Of a DNA stretch of 64,000 bases, positions 35,091 through 44,315 are shown one piece after another. A model generated the notes under the pieces. The model had not been told where the DNA came from, ran no database searches, and saw only the letters and a list, made by a program, of their open reading frames with translations. Both the position numbers and the translations under genes were made by a program. The DNA comes from Xanthomonas vasicola (GTDB taxonomy: Bacteria > Pseudomonadota > Gammaproteobacteria > Xanthomonadales > Xanthomonadaceae). The stretch spans positions 29,884-93,883 of the forward strand of contig NZ_JSBW02000036.1 in assembly GCF_000772705.2 (NCBI RefSeq). Direction: 5' to 3'. Each line of letters begins with the position of its first letter. Positions within the stretch are counted from its first letter, which is position 1.

Positions 35091-37178
35091 TTACTCGTCG
35101 TAAGGGCGGATGGAATCGGGGACGAGCCGCGCGCCTTGCTGCTGGATCAGCAGCTGCACCGTCGGGTCGTTCATGAAGGCTGTTTCGGCCGCGCTCTGGC
35201 GCTCGCCTTTCTGCCGGTTGGCGCGCTCGTGCAAGGTCTCGACATCGGCGCTGCCCGTTTCGATGACGATGCGCGGCGTGTTGCCCAACACCGGTGCCAA
35301 CGCTTGCGCGAGATTGGCGATGGAGCGCTCGGAATTGAGATATTCAAAGCCCGGCGCCAGCGCCAGCCGCAGCACGCCATCGCGATGACCGATAAACGCG
35401 GCGTTGGCGGCCAGCTGGCGCGACGGGCCGTTCAAGCCACTGCGCGTGACCAGCTCCAGCCATTGCTCGGCATCGGCGATGCGGCCGTCATCGAGCAGGG
35501 CCGATGCATCGGTTGCCGAACTTGATGCTGGCAATGCCGCTGCCGATGGCGCAGCCACCACTGGCTCTACGAGCGATGAGTGCCCGACAAGCGCGGCCTG
35601 CGAAGACGTTGCAGCCGAAGCCGGAGCTTCCACCGCAGCATCAGACGCAATCGCAGCGTGTTGCGCGAGCTCGGCAGGTGCAGACGGCGGGGCCATGGCA
35701 GCTTCAGGCGCGAGCATTACAACCGCGTCGGACGTGGGCACCGCCTGTGCACGCACCGGCGCATCGTCCACTGCCCACGGCGGCGTGTCGTCATTCCGCG
35801 CACTGGCTGCAGACGCACGACTGGCCGAAGAGGATTCCTGGGGGGCAAGCACGACAACCGTAGCCGGCACAGCAGCTGCGGCCGGAGTTGCCTGGGGCGC
35901 TGATGCTGGCAAGGACGCTTCCGCAGCCGCGACAGGCATCGTATCTGTCACCGCCGCAGGTGCGGCCACGACGGCGGGCGCAGCTGTCACCGGCGCTGCC
36001 ACGGCCGGCGCAGCAGCCTGACCGCCGGCGGCGGCCGAGCGCACGCCACCGCCTGCCGTGGCGCCGCGCCCGTCATCCGAGCCGCCAGCCGGCACCGCCG
36101 CTGCAGGGCGGAAGGCCAGCATGCGCAGCACTGCCATTTCGAAACCGGCGCGCGGGCTCGGCGCCAGATACAGATCGCGGCGCCCGTTGAGCGCCATCTG
36201 GTACCACAGCTGCACCACTTCCGGCCGCAGCTGCGCCGCAAACGGGGTCGGGTCGATGCCGTCCCCAACGAAGGCCACCGAGGGCACCAACTGCTGCACT
36301 TGCACGCGGTGCAACGCCTCGGCCAGGGCTTCCAGCACACCGCTCCAATCGGGCGAAAATTCGGCCAGCGCGGCGACGACCTGCAGCAGGCGCGCACCAT
36401 CGCCGTCGGCCAGCGACTGCAGCATCGCGCCGACCTGGGTGCGATCGACCGTGCCCAACATGGTGCGCACCACGTCTTCGCGCAGGGCGCCGCCGGCATA
36501 GGCAATCGCCTGATCCAGCAGCGACAGACCATCGCGCAGCGAGCCGTCGGCCGCCTTGGACAGCTGCACGATTGCCGACGGATCCGATTCGATCTGCTCG
36601 GCAGCCAGGATGCGCGTCATCTGGCCCTGAATCTGATCCTCATCCAGCCGCTTGAGATTGAATTGCAGGCAGCGCGACAGCACCGTCACCGGCAATTTCT
36701 GCGGGTCGGTGGTGGCCAGCAGGAACTTCACGTGTTCCGGCGGCTCTTCCAGCGTCTTCAGCAGCGCATTGAAGGCCGCCTTGGAGAGCATGTGCACTTC
36801 GTCGATCAGGTACACCTTGAACTTGCCGCGAGAGGGCATGTACTGCGCGTTTTCGATCACCTCGCGCACATCGTCCACACCGGTGTTGGACGCGGCGTCG
36901 ATCTCCAGCAGGTCGATGTAACGGCCAGCATCGATGTCCAGGCAGGCCGGGCACTGGCCGCATGGGTCGGCACTGGTGCCGGTCTCGCAGTTGAGCGATT
37001 TGGCGAAAATGCGCGCGATGGTGGTCTTGCCCACGCCGCGGGTGCCGGTGAACAGGAACGCGTGATGCACGCGCCCACTGTCGAGCGCGTTACTGAGCGC
37101 GCGGACCACGTGTTCCTGGCCTACGAGTTCGGCAAAACGCTTCGGGCGCCACTTGCGGGCAAGAACGAGATAAGACAT
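35091..37178 (-). CDS. dnaX: DNA polymerase III tau/gamma subunit DnaX
   Basis: 695 aa. The AAA+ core (1-370) has Walker A GTRGVGKTTIA, a four-Cys zinc module (CETGTSADPCGQCPAC) and Walker B YLIDEVHML. A long Ala/Pro/Val-rich linker (about 365-570) precedes the C-terminal polymerase-binding domain (570-695). I see no A-rich slippery heptamer in the linker, so a frameshifted gamma form as in E. coli is not supported. It is the motor of the clamp loader that also uses HolB. Confidence 0.95.
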   Translation of the reverse strand: MSYLVLARKWRPKRFAELVGQEHVVRALSNALDSGRVHHAFLFTGTRGVGKTTIARIFAKSLNCETGTSADPCGQCPACLDIDAGRYIDLLEIDAASNTGVDDVREVIENAQYMPSRGKFKVYLIDEVHMLSKAAFNALLKTLEEPPEHVKFLLATTDPQKLPVTVLSRCLQFNLKRLDEDQIQGQMTRILAAEQIESDPSAIVQLSKAADGSLRDGLSLLDQAIAYAGGALREDVVRTMLGTVDRTQVGAMLQSLADGDGARLLQVVAALAEFSPDWSGVLEALAEALHRVQVQQLVPSVAFVGDGIDPTPFAAQLRPEVVQLWYQMALNGRRDLYLAPSPRAGFEMAVLRMLAFRPAAAVPAGGSDDGRGATAGGGVRSAAAGGQAAAPAVAAPVTAAPAVVAAPAAVTDTMPVAAAEASLPASAPQATPAAAAVPATVVVLAPQESSSASRASAASARNDDTPPWAVDDAPVRAQAVPTSDAVVMLAPEAAMAPPSAPAELAQHAAIASDAAVEAPASAATSSQAALVGHSSLVEPVVAAPSAAALPASSSATDASALLDDGRIADAEQWLELVTRSGLNGPSRQLAANAAFIGHRDGVLRLALAPGFEYLNSERSIANLAQALAPVLGNTPRIVIETGSADVETLHERANRQKGERQSAAETAFMNDPTVQLLIQQQGARLVPDSIRPYDE

Positions 37179-37313
37179 CGGGCAACCGGCTTTGTTTGAG
37201 CCGATATTGTGCCACGCCCGGTCTCAACGGCTGCGGCTGGAAGATTCAGCTTGTGGTACGGGCCGGCGACCGCTAGAATTTGCGGCCCTGTTCGACCACG
37301 GTCGTGCAGGCAC

Positions 37314-37406
37314 GGAGAGGTGTCCGAGTGGTTGAAGGAGCACGCCTGGAAAGTGTGTAAGCGTCTAAACCGCGCTTCGGGGGTTCGAATCCCCCTCTCT
37401 CCGCCA
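37314..37406 (+). tRNA. tRNA-Ser(GGA)
   Basis: 93-nt class II tRNA, acceptor GGAGAGG/CCTCTCC region with encoded GCCA. The anticodon stem CACGC/GTGTG encloses CTGGAAA, giving GGA. A long variable arm and T arm GGGGG-TTCGAAT-CCCCC follow. It lies 69 bp before the 4.5S RNA gene. Confidence 0.96.
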
Positions 37407-37474
37407 GTTTCATGATTTGCGCAACGGCACCATGGCGCAAATCGCAGGGCCATATCCAATGGCCCACGTCTTAT

Positions 37475-37585
37475 GGTGGCCCCGTCGGTCCCTCGCGACG
37501 CTAGATCGAAAATCCCGCCAGGGCCGGAAGGCAGCAACGGTATCGATTGATGCGGGCGCCGAGGTCAACCGGCGGGGACACCACC
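37475..37585 (+). ncRNA. ffs: 4.5S signal recognition particle RNA
   Basis: About 111 nt. The conserved SRP domain IV core is visible as CAGGGCCGGAAGGCAGCAACGG (37518-37539 region; GGAAGGCAGCA asymmetrical loop and GGAA tetraloop). The ends pair (GGTGGCCCCG with CGGGGACACCACC). It assembles with Ffh to target membrane proteins. Its last 31 nt recur 217 bp downstream. Confidence 0.93.
37555..37585 (+). repeat. Direct repeat copy 1, 3' end of 4.5S RNA (candidate att site)
   Basis: A 31-bp stretch starting GGCGCCGAGGTCAACCGGC and ending CACC is repeated at 37772-37802 with two mismatches. Small-RNA gene 3' ends are frequent integration sites. Confidence 0.75.
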
Positions 37586-37848
37586 CTAACTTTCGACAGA
37601 CGCCAGGCCATTAGCCGGAACGCTGGCTTGCGCCTGATTGATCGTGCAACAAGCAGAAGTCGTCTTTTGCGGCGCTGTGCGCCCATGCATAAAGCCGACC
37701 AGTCATTTGTGCCCGCCGTGATGACGGCGCGCGTATTGCCACATCCTCAGCGTCTCCCACAGCGCGCTGCAGGCGCCGAGGTCAACCGGCAGGGACATCA
37801 CCTAATCTCCCAGATATTCCCTAGCACCGCTTGATTCGCAAGCGCGCA
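37586..37848. other. Gene-free 4.5S RNA-moaE spacer
   Basis: No coding frame is convincing here. It contains the segment bounded by the two 31-bp repeats (37586-37771), which may be the remains of an excised or decayed element, and the second repeat copy. Confidence 0.5.
37772..37802 (+). repeat. Direct repeat copy 2, partial 4.5S RNA 3' end
   Basis: The first 19 nt are identical to the 4.5S RNA 3' region, then 10 of 12 match (29 of 31 overall). The rest of the RNA gene is absent, so it cannot encode a functional SRP RNA. Confidence 0.8.
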
Positions 37849-38298
37849 TTACTGCGGCTGCGACTCCGGATGCAGCCAGCCCGCATCACCTTCCAGGTAA
37901 TGCTCGTGCTTCCAGATCGGCACGCGTGCCTTGACCTCATCGATGATGTAGCGACATGCATCGAATGCGGCGCCACGATGTGCCGCACTGACACCGACCC
38001 ACACCGCCATGTCGCCGATGCGCAGCTCGCCCACGCGGTGCACGCAGTGCGCATGCACGATGGCGAACCGCTGCATTGCTTCGTCAAGAACGCGCTGCCC
38101 TTCCGCCTGCGCGAGCGCGGCGTAGGCTTCGTAGCGCAATCCGGCCACGCCGCGGCCTTCGTTGTGATTGCGCACCCAGCCTTCGAAACTGGCGAACGCG
38201 CCGGCATGCGGGTGCTCCACGCCGGCACGCAGCTGATCGACCGGCAATGGCACGTCGGAAAGCGCAAAGATCGCTGCACGCTGCTCGCTCACGCTCAA
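37849..38298 (-). CDS. moaE: Molybdopterin synthase catalytic subunit MoaE
   Basis: 149 aa. Conserved stretches FEGWVRNHNEGRGVAGLRYEAY and VHRVGELRIGDMAVWVGVSAAHR are diagnostic, and the C-terminal VPIWKHEHYLEG contains the conserved active-site Lys. With MoaD it inserts two sulfurs to form molybdopterin. It overlaps moaD by 4 nt. Confidence 0.96.
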   Translation of the reverse strand: MSVSEQRAAIFALSDVPLPVDQLRAGVEHPHAGAFASFEGWVRNHNEGRGVAGLRYEAYAALAQAEGQRVLDEAMQRFAIVHAHCVHRVGELRIGDMAVWVGVSAAHRGAAFDACRYIIDEVKARVPIWKHEHYLEGDAGWLHPESQPQ

Positions 38299-38540
38299 CC
38301 TCCCGACACCGGTGGAATAAACACCACTTCGCTGCCATCGCGGACCACATCCTCCCAGCGCGCGAATGCACCATCCACGGCCACACGCAACTGCGCAGGC
38401 GTCCAGCGCAGGCCATGCCGTGCTTCGAGTTCTGCGTATAGGCTACGCAAATCCTGCGCGCCGGTCTGCACACGCTCGTCGGCGACGCCTGCGGCCTCGC
38501 GCAGGCTGGCGAAATACAGCACCGTCACCGTGGCGGTCAT
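38295..38540 (-). CDS. moaD: Molybdopterin synthase sulfur carrier subunit MoaD
   Basis: 81 aa ubiquitin-like protein ending in the required Gly-Gly (PPVSGG), which is thiocarboxylated. The start at 38540 ([18 protein letters not shown]) is chosen; its ATG overlaps the moaC stop by 4 nt. Upstream in-frame codons belong to moaC. Confidence 0.95.
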   Translation of the reverse strand: MTATVTVLYFASLREAAGVADERVQTGAQDLRSLYAELEARHGLRWTPAQLRVAVDGAFARWEDVVRDGSEVVFIPPVSGG

Positions 38541-39034
38541 TGCGCCGCTCCGATATCGCGTTTGCCGCCGCGCTTGGACACCAGCTTGGTCGGGCCGATG
38601 CTCATGCTGTGCGATAACGCCTTGCACATGTCATAGACCGTCAACGCAGCCACGCTGGCACCAGTGAGCGCTTCCATTTCCACACCGGTGCGATGCACGC
38701 AGCGCACCGTGCACCGGATATCCAGCACTTGCTCGCCCGCCCAATCAATTTCGAAACGACACGCATCGATCGGTAGCGGATGGCAGAACGGAATCAATTC
38801 GTGTGTGCGCTTGACCGCCATGGTGCCGGCGATCACCGCGGTCTCCACGATGCCGCCCTTGGCGCTGCGCAAGCCATTGGCGCACAGCTGTGCGGCCACG
38901 GCAGCCGGAAAGCGCACTCGGCTTTCTGCGGTAGCGCTCCGGACGGTGACCGCCTTGTCCGAGACATCCACCATGGTGGGAAGCCCGGCATCGTCTAGGT
39001 GGGTCAGGCGCGCGGAAGGGGATTTTGCAGGCAT
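38537..39034 (-). CDS. moaC: Cyclic pyranopterin monophosphate synthase MoaC
   Basis: 165 aa. [17 protein letters not shown], the [15 protein letters not shown] active-site region, and [23 protein letters not shown] are diagnostic. It acts after MoaA in molybdenum cofactor synthesis. An alternative ATG lies 24 nt upstream; the one giving [12 protein letters not shown] fits the family better. Confidence 0.95.
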   Translation of the reverse strand: MPAKSPSARLTHLDDAGLPTMVDVSDKAVTVRSATAESRVRFPAAVAAQLCANGLRSAKGGIVETAVIAGTMAVKRTHELIPFCHPLPIDACRFEIDWAGEQVLDIRCTVRCVHRTGVEMEALTGASVAALTVYDMCKALSHSMSIGPTKLVSKRGGKRDIGAAQ

Positions 39035-39058
39035 GGGAAGCGACGCGAAGACAGGCAA

Positions 39059-39408
39059 TCAGGATGCGGCATTCTCGGTGAACAGGGTGCCTTGATGGAA
39101 CAGCAACTGCCAGCCAGCAGCGTTATTGCGCCACAACGAACTGCGCAAAGCCTGCCGCTCCCCCTGACGGCGATCTATCGAGCGCCAGCTGCACGCATTC
39201 GAAGTCATCTGCCTGGTACTCGGCTCCAACACCGGTGCGCGCAGGGCGCGATCACCTCGCTACGCGTGTAGCGACGGCCTGAGGCATCGAACTCGACAAA
39301 CGCCGGATCGAGCAGTGCTTCCAACAGCTGCACATCGGTACGCAGCTGCGGCTCGAGCAGACGCAGTTCCAGCGTGCGTGGCTGCACCAGCAGCGCGCCC
39401 TCGCTCAT
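39059..39408 (-). pseudogene. Broken NTF2-like (DUF4440-type) gene
   Basis: The first 45 codons or so from the ATG at 39408 (LRLLEPQLRTDVQLLEALLDPAFVEFDASGRRYTRSEVIA) look like a DUF4440/NTF2-like start. After about 39255 the family-like sequence jumps frames: QADDFECVQLALDRSP in one frame, then RQALRSSLWRNNAAGWQLLFHQGTLF in another, ending at a stop at 39059. At least two indels are needed, so the intact-frame product is only 67 aa. It sits between moaC and moaA, 1-4 nt from moaA, so the parent gene was part of the operon. Confidence 0.7.
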
Positions 39409-40436
39409 CCGCCTATCAAGAACATCTCGACCGGCTTGCCACGCCGTGGCACCGAGGCGCGCACTTCGCTGTAGCGGTCGCCACGCATGCTCCAGCGCTG
39501 CCGCAGATGCGTCGCCAGTGCAGGCTCGCCATTGGCCAGTGCCGGTTTGAGGTCATGACCCTGGCTGGCGAACAGGCAGGTATACAGATGCCCGTCGGCA
39601 GAGACGCGCGCACGCTGGCAATCGCCGCAGAACGGCACGCTGACCGAGCTGACAAAGCCCACTTCGCCAGCGCCATCCGCAAACGCATGCCGCTGCGCCA
39701 CTTCACCGGTGTAATTGGCGTCCAACGCCACCAACGGCCAACGCGCGTGGATGCGTTCGTGCAGTTGCGCTGAAGTCACCACCGCATCCGGCGTCCAGCC
39801 ATTGCAGCTACCCACATCCATGAATTCGATAAAGCGCAGTACGTGTCCGGTGCCGCGGAAGTGTTCCACCAGCGGTAGCACCTGATCTTCGTTGATGCCA
39901 CGCTGCACGACGCAATTAATCTTCAGCCGCTGGAAACCTGCCTGCTCGGCGGCAGCAATGCCGGCCAGCACCTGCGCAATCTCGCCGCGATCTCCACTCA
40001 TGCGCCTGAACAATGCTGGTTCCAGCGCATCCATGCTGACGGTGATGCGGCGCAGCCCCGCCTGCCGCAGCGCAACGGCCTGGCGGGCAAGCAAGGTGCC
40101 GTTGGTGGTGAGCGCCAGATCTTCGATGCCCTCGATCGCGCCCAAGCGCGCAATCAGGCTCGGTAGGTCGCGACGCAGCAGCGGCTCACCGCCGGTCAGG
40201 CGCACCTTGGTCACACCGACCGAGACGAAGGCACGCACCAGGGTTTCCAGTTGATCGAAACTCAACCGCTGCTGTGAGTCGAAGCCGTAATCGTCGGGCA
40301 CACGATCGGCGGGCATGCAGTACCCGCAGCGGAAATTGCAGGCTTCGATCACCGACAGGCGCAGATCGCGCAACGGGCGGCCATAGCGGTCCTGCATCGG
40401 CGCCGTGAGAAGATCCGGCAGCAGCAAGGCGCCCAT
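39405..40436 (-). CDS. moaA: GTP 3',8-cyclase MoaA
   Basis: 343 aa radical-SAM enzyme. The N-terminal cluster ligands are Cys33, Cys37 and Cys40 (CNFRCGYC), the C-terminal cluster is in CGDCQRARVSADGHLYTC, and the tail ends in Gly-Gly, needed for activity. It starts molybdopterin synthesis from GTP. The start codon shares one base with the stop of the upstream MBL gene (TGATG). An ATG at residue 14 is an alternative. Confidence 0.95.
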   Translation of the reverse strand: MGALLLPDLLTAPMQDRYGRPLRDLRLSVIEACNFRCGYCMPADRVPDDYGFDSQQRLSFDQLETLVRAFVSVGVTKVRLTGGEPLLRRDLPSLIARLGAIEGIEDLALTTNGTLLARQAVALRQAGLRRITVSMDALEPALFRRMSGDRGEIAQVLAGIAAAEQAGFQRLKINCVVQRGINEDQVLPLVEHFRGTGHVLRFIEFMDVGSCNGWTPDAVVTSAQLHERIHARWPLVALDANYTGEVAQRHAFADGAGEVGFVSSVSVPFCGDCQRARVSADGHLYTCLFASQGHDLKPALANGEPALATHLRQRWSMRGDRYSEVRASVPRRGKPVEMFLIGG

Positions 40437-41185
40437 CAGGTCGCCGTCGCAGCGGTCGGGTTCGCCAGCGCGAGGTATTGCCCGGGTACGGCAACGCGGT
40501 GGCCACGTGCACGCAGCACATCGCCGTCGGCGTCGCTGGCGTAGTGGTACAGCAGCATGCGGCTCAACAGGTCCTGCGGGTATTCCCGCTCCAAGTCTTC
40601 CACGCCAGTATGCGACGGGTTGCCGTGAACGCCGCAGTCATGTGCGATGAGCTCGCTATCGTCCGCATAACGCTTCAGCATTTCCGGAATGGGCCGGGTA
40701 TCGCCGGTCCAGACCAGCGCGCCCTTCAAACGCAAGCCGTAGGCCGTCTCCGGCCAGTGGTGGCGTACCGGGAACACCTCCAGCCGCACGCCGTCGTGCC
40801 AGAACGCATCGCCGACCGGCACCAGCTGGAATGCATCCCAGAAGTTTGCTCCGCCCTCGGCCAGCACATTCGGGTAATCGGCGATGCGCCGTTGCAGCAG
40901 CGGCACAACCGGCGCCGGCACGTACAGGCGCGTGCGCCCGCGGCGCTCGGAGAAATAGCTGTCGACGAACACCCGTTCCAGCCCACCGACATGGTCCAGA
41001 TGCACATGGGTGATGAAGATCGCCTGCGGCAACTTGCCGTACTGGGCCTGATAGGCCGTCAGCCCCTCGCTGCCGCAATCGATGGTCAGCCATGGCGCTC
41101 CGGCGCGTTCGATCGTAGCCATTGGCGAGCCAAGCGCCACCGCCGACGCATTGCCGACTCCTTGCACCCGCAAGGCCCAGTCCAT
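40436..41185 (-). CDS. MBL-fold metallohydrolase (RNase Z-like group)
   Basis: 249 aa from ATG 41185. The zinc motif HVHLDHVGG is at about 59-67, with further ligands in VRHHWPETAYGLRLKG, WTGDTRP and HDCG. Members include RNase Z, phosphodiesterases and lactonases; the substrate here is unknown. TGATG junctions on both sides link it to kdkA upstream and moaA downstream. Confidence 0.85.
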   Translation of the reverse strand: MDWALRVQGVGNASAVALGSPMATIERAGAPWLTIDCGSEGLTAYQAQYGKLPQAIFITHVHLDHVGGLERVFVDSYFSERRGRTRLYVPAPVVPLLQRRIADYPNVLAEGGANFWDAFQLVPVGDAFWHDGVRLEVFPVRHHWPETAYGLRLKGALVWTGDTRPIPEMLKRYADDSELIAHDCGVHGNPSHTGVEDLEREYPQDLLSRMLLYHYASDADGDVLRARGHRVAVPGQYLALANPTAATAT

Positions 41186-41934
41186 CAGTAGCCCCGGCCC
41201 CAGGCCAGTTCGTAGGCGCGATGCAGGCGCTCGTAGTCCTTGTCGACGTCCTCGCGGCTGCGTTTGGCGCGCAGCTTCAGCAGCGAACGATGCAGGCGCT
41301 TGAGATTGCGCTCGCGCCAGCGCGTGGCCGGAATGCGCAGCACGCCGCGGTCGAAATCGATCAACCAGCCATGCCCGCCGGCATCGAACAGGATGTTGTG
41401 CGCGTTGAGATCGGCGTGATCCAGGCCGGCACGATGGAAGCGCGCGATCAATTGCCCGGTTGCCTCCCACGGCGCGCCGCGGCCGGCCACCTGGGCGTGA
41501 TCGGCCAATGAGCGCACGTTTTCCAGCCGTTCCATCAACAGCGCAGCACGATAGCCCATGCCTTCGCGCAGGTAGCAGGCGGCCAACGGACGCGGCACCG
41601 GCAACTTGCGTTGGATCAGTTCGCGCATCAGCCGAAACTCGGCAAAACTGCGCGTGCGCCCTGCCCCTTTCCATAGATAGCGATCGCGACTCACACGTGC
41701 GGCCATGCCGCCACGCAAGTATTGCCGCAACACGCTGTGGCCGAACGGCGCATCCACAAACCACGCACCGCCACGACCGCCTTCGTCCACCGGCCGTGCC
41801 CTGTCGCCCCACGATTGCGGCGAAAACAGGCTGGGATCAGCTTGCCGCAGCCGTTCGCGGTCGAACAGAATGGCACCATACCCGCGACCTTCGCGGTACG
41901 GCGCCAGCGCTTCGGTGGCATCGAAAGAAACCAT
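41185..41934 (-). CDS. kdkA: 3-deoxy-D-manno-octulosonic acid kinase KdkA
   Basis: 249 aa kinase of the eukaryotic-like/lipopolysaccharide kinase fold. The catalytic loop is [13 protein letters not shown] and the metal motif is LIDFDRG. It phosphorylates the single Kdo of the LPS inner core in xanthomonads, Haemophilus and relatives. A divergent heptosyltransferase gene starts 21 bp away, consistent with LPS core assembly. Confidence 0.9.
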   Translation of the reverse strand: MVSFDATEALAPYREGRGYGAILFDRERLRQADPSLFSPQSWGDRARPVDEGGRGGAWFVDAPFGHSVLRQYLRGGMAARVSRDRYLWKGAGRTRSFAEFRLMRELIQRKLPVPRPLAACYLREGMGYRAALLMERLENVRSLADHAQVAGRGAPWEATGQLIARFHRAGLDHADLNAHNILFDAGGHGWLIDFDRGVLRIPATRWRERNLKRLHRSLLKLRAKRSREDVDKDYERLHRAYELAWGRGY

Positions 41935-41954
41935 CTATCGAGTCTAACAACACC

Positions 41955-43004
41955 ATGGCTGTAACGCCCGCATCGCTGTGTTTGCTGCGCTTGTCCGCCC
42001 TGGGCGACATCACGCATGTGGTGCCGCTGGTGCGCACGCTGCAGGCCGGGTTTCCGGCAAGCGAGCTGCATTGGATCATCGACAAGGCCGGGCTGAAATT
42101 GCTCGACGGCCTGCCCGGCGTGTACTTCCATGCCTACGACAAACGCAGCGGCGTAGCCGGCATGCGCGCGCTACGTCAGTCGCTGGCACCGCTGGGGCGC
42201 TTCGATGCCTTGCTGCAAATGCAGGTGGCCTTTCGCGCCAATGTGCTGTCGGCCTTCGTGCCGGCGCGGCGACGCATCGGCTACGACCGCAGTCGCTCCA
42301 AGGACCTGCATGGCCTGTTTGTCAACGAGCGCATCGCCGACTGCCCCGGCATCCATGTGCTCGACGCCATCGGCAGCTTTGCCGAGCCGCTGGGCCTGCG
42401 CCAGACCCAGGTGCGCTGGGATCTGCCTGTGCCCGATGAGGCGCATGCCTGGGCACGCGCGCAATGGGACGACGATGGCCGCCCGGTGCTGATGATTTCG
42501 CCGTGCTCCAGTCACGCGCGTCGCAACTGGTATCCCGATCGCCATGCCGCACTTGCCGATCACGCCGCCGCGCAAGGCTGGCGAGTGGTGCTGTGCGGTG
42601 GCCGCAGCGACCAGGAGCGCAGCACCGCCGATGCCATCGTCGCTGCCGCACGCACGCCGGTACTGGATCTGGTCGGCAAGGACACGCTCAAACAACTGCC
42701 TGCCCTGCTCGCGCGTGCGGACCTGGTGGTCACGCCGGATTCCGGGCCGATGCATATTGCCAACGCGATGGGTACCAAGGTGCTGGGCCTGCATGCGGCC
42801 AGCAACCCGCTGCGCAGCGGCCCGTATTCGGACGTGCGCTATTGCGTGGACCGTTACGACGCAGCCGCATGCAAGTTCCTGCACAAGCCTGCCGACCAGC
42901 TGAGCTGGGGAACAAAGATCGAATTCGACGACGTGATGTCGCTGATCACCGTGGACGATGCAATCGCTGCCTTCGAGCGTTATCGCACCGATCATCCGCG
43001 CTGA
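41955..43004 (+). CDS. LPS heptosyltransferase (GT9 family)
   Basis: 349 aa GT-B glycosyltransferase. The N-terminal LCLLRLSALGDITHVVPLVRTLQ and the C-terminal ADLVVTPDSGPMHIANAMG are GT9 signatures for ADP-heptose transferases. It should add heptose to the LPS inner core at the cytoplasmic face. Which heptosyltransferase (I or another) cannot be fixed from sequence. Its start is 20 bp from that of kdkA on the other strand. Confidence 0.9.
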   Translation: MAVTPASLCLLRLSALGDITHVVPLVRTLQAGFPASELHWIIDKAGLKLLDGLPGVYFHAYDKRSGVAGMRALRQSLAPLGRFDALLQMQVAFRANVLSAFVPARRRIGYDRSRSKDLHGLFVNERIADCPGIHVLDAIGSFAEPLGLRQTQVRWDLPVPDEAHAWARAQWDDDGRPVLMISPCSSHARRNWYPDRHAALADHAAAQGWRVVLCGGRSDQERSTADAIVAAARTPVLDLVGKDTLKQLPALLARADLVVTPDSGPMHIANAMGTKVLGLHAASNPLRSGPYSDVRYCVDRYDAAACKFLHKPADQLSWGTKIEFDDVMSLITVDDAIAAFERYRTDHPR

Positions 43005-43365
43005 CGATTGGCGACCGGCGATCGATCGCAGCCCGAACACAACGCGCTTAGTGCGGCAGGCGACGTATCCAGCACTGCGATGCATTCGCTAGTGGATCGA
43101 GCAAGACTGACCAGAGGAGTTGCCGGGCGGGTGTGGACGGAGCGCTCAGAATCTAGAGTGAACGCGCAGCACTTGCCACCTCCAGGCACCAATGCGTTCG
43201 CCTTACGGCCGTGCAGTGCTTTCACTAGCGCTCTGAATCTCCTCGGCAGTCAGGCGTCGGCAAGTTGCAGCGGCTCCCCGAACTGATGCCGTGACAGCCA
43301 GCAAATGCGATTCCTGCATAACTCGCGCTGTTCAGGCCACCCGCGCAATCAACCCGTTAACGCGC
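43005..43365. other. Gene-free spacer between heptosyltransferase and DUF6165 gene
   Basis: 360 bp between convergent genes. No credible coding frame, tRNA or strong terminator is visible. Confidence 0.5.
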
Positions 43366-43770
43366 TCAGGCGTCGGTAGCGCGATAGTCCTGATAAGACT
43401 TTTCTTCCACGTACGAAGAACCCAGCGCCAGGTTGATCTCTTTCTTGATGCGCGCACGCTCGTCGTTTTCGATATACACGCTGCGCGCGAGCTGCACGAA
43501 GCTGTCGTCGAAGGTCTGCGCCTGTTCCTTGAGGCGGATGTCGTCCTCGATCACCCACAGCCGCTCATTGACGGCCTTGAGTTCGGCGCGCAGGCGCACG
43601 ATGTCGTGGCCGGCGGCTGGATGCGCCATCCAGCTGGTTTCCAGCGCAGACAGCTCATTGCGCACATTGGTCAACTTGGCCGCATCGCTCATGCGCTCGG
43701 ACTTGATCTGCAGGATCGCGATCTTGTCGAGCAGCTCACCAAAGGACACGGGCACCAGGATCTCGGACAT
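43366..43770 (-). CDS. DUF6165 family protein
   Basis: 134 aa, mostly helical and charged, starting MSEILVPVSFGELLDKIAIL and containing NVRNELSALETSW and EDDIRLKEQAQTFDDSFVQLARSVY. This matches a family often found near LPS or polysaccharide genes, without known function. ATG 43770 is favoured; the upstream in-frame extension overlaps a terminator. Confidence 0.8.
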   Translation of the reverse strand: MSEILVPVSFGELLDKIAILQIKSERMSDAAKLTNVRNELSALETSWMAHPAAGHDIVRLRAELKAVNERLWVIEDDIRLKEQAQTFDDSFVQLARSVYIENDERARIKKEINLALGSSYVEEKSYQDYRATDA

Positions 43771-43837
43771 GACAGGCCTCCAACGGGGATCGGGCGGATT
43801 GTAGTCATCGCCGCGGCGGGCGATTGCCACACACATA

Positions 43838-43861
43838 AACAAAAGCCCCCTTGCGGGGGCT
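43838..43861 (-). terminator. Terminator downstream of tRNA-Ser(CGA)
   Basis: AGCCCCC and GGGGGCT form a 7-bp stem with a TTGC loop, followed on the minus strand by a T-rich tract. It lies 168 bp after the tRNA and just before the DUF6165 start. Confidence 0.85.
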
Positions 43862-44028
43862 GATGCGAATCTGGCGACAGAGGGAGATTCACTCGGCACT
43901 GTGTGCCTTCGCCCTGCGGGCGGCTTCGCCGTGCAGACAGCTTTGCTGCCTGTCGAACCCCGGGCTTCTCACCCCCCAATGCTGCCGGCGAAACTCACGC
44001 GGCACTGGCACAACTGCTCGCCTCAATC

Positions 44029-44119
44029 TGGCGGAGAGGGGGGGATTCGAACCCCCGAGGCGCTATAAACGCCTGCCTGATTTCGAGTCAGGTACATTCA
44101 ACCGCTCTGCCACCTCTCC
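44029..44119 (-). tRNA. tRNA-Ser(CGA)
   Basis: 91-nt class II tRNA with acceptor GGAGAGG/CCTCTCC and encoded CCA. The anticodon arm CCTGA-CTCGAAA-TCAGG gives CGA. A long variable arm and a T arm of GGGGG-TTCGAAT-CCCCC are present. Confidence 0.96.
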
Positions 44120-44315
44120 AGATGGTCCCCAGTGTCCTGGGGCCGTGCATCATACGGGTACACGGCCCCAGCTACAAGCGGCCCGGGCCGGCGCCAACTG
44201 GGTCAGCGCTCGCCCAGGCGTGAACAGGCACTGCGACGCCCATGCGTGGTGTGTTGCCGCTGACCAGCCGGGCCGCGATGATGGTGGTGCATCTTCTCTT
44301 TGGCGAACCGGTCCC

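Noticed and set aside
35091..37178. Programmed frameshift producing a gamma form of DnaX
   Set aside because: No A-rich slippery heptamer is visible in the linker; the full tau frame is open.
37772..37802. Second SRP RNA gene
   Set aside because: Only the 3' 31 nt are present; the domain IV core is absent.
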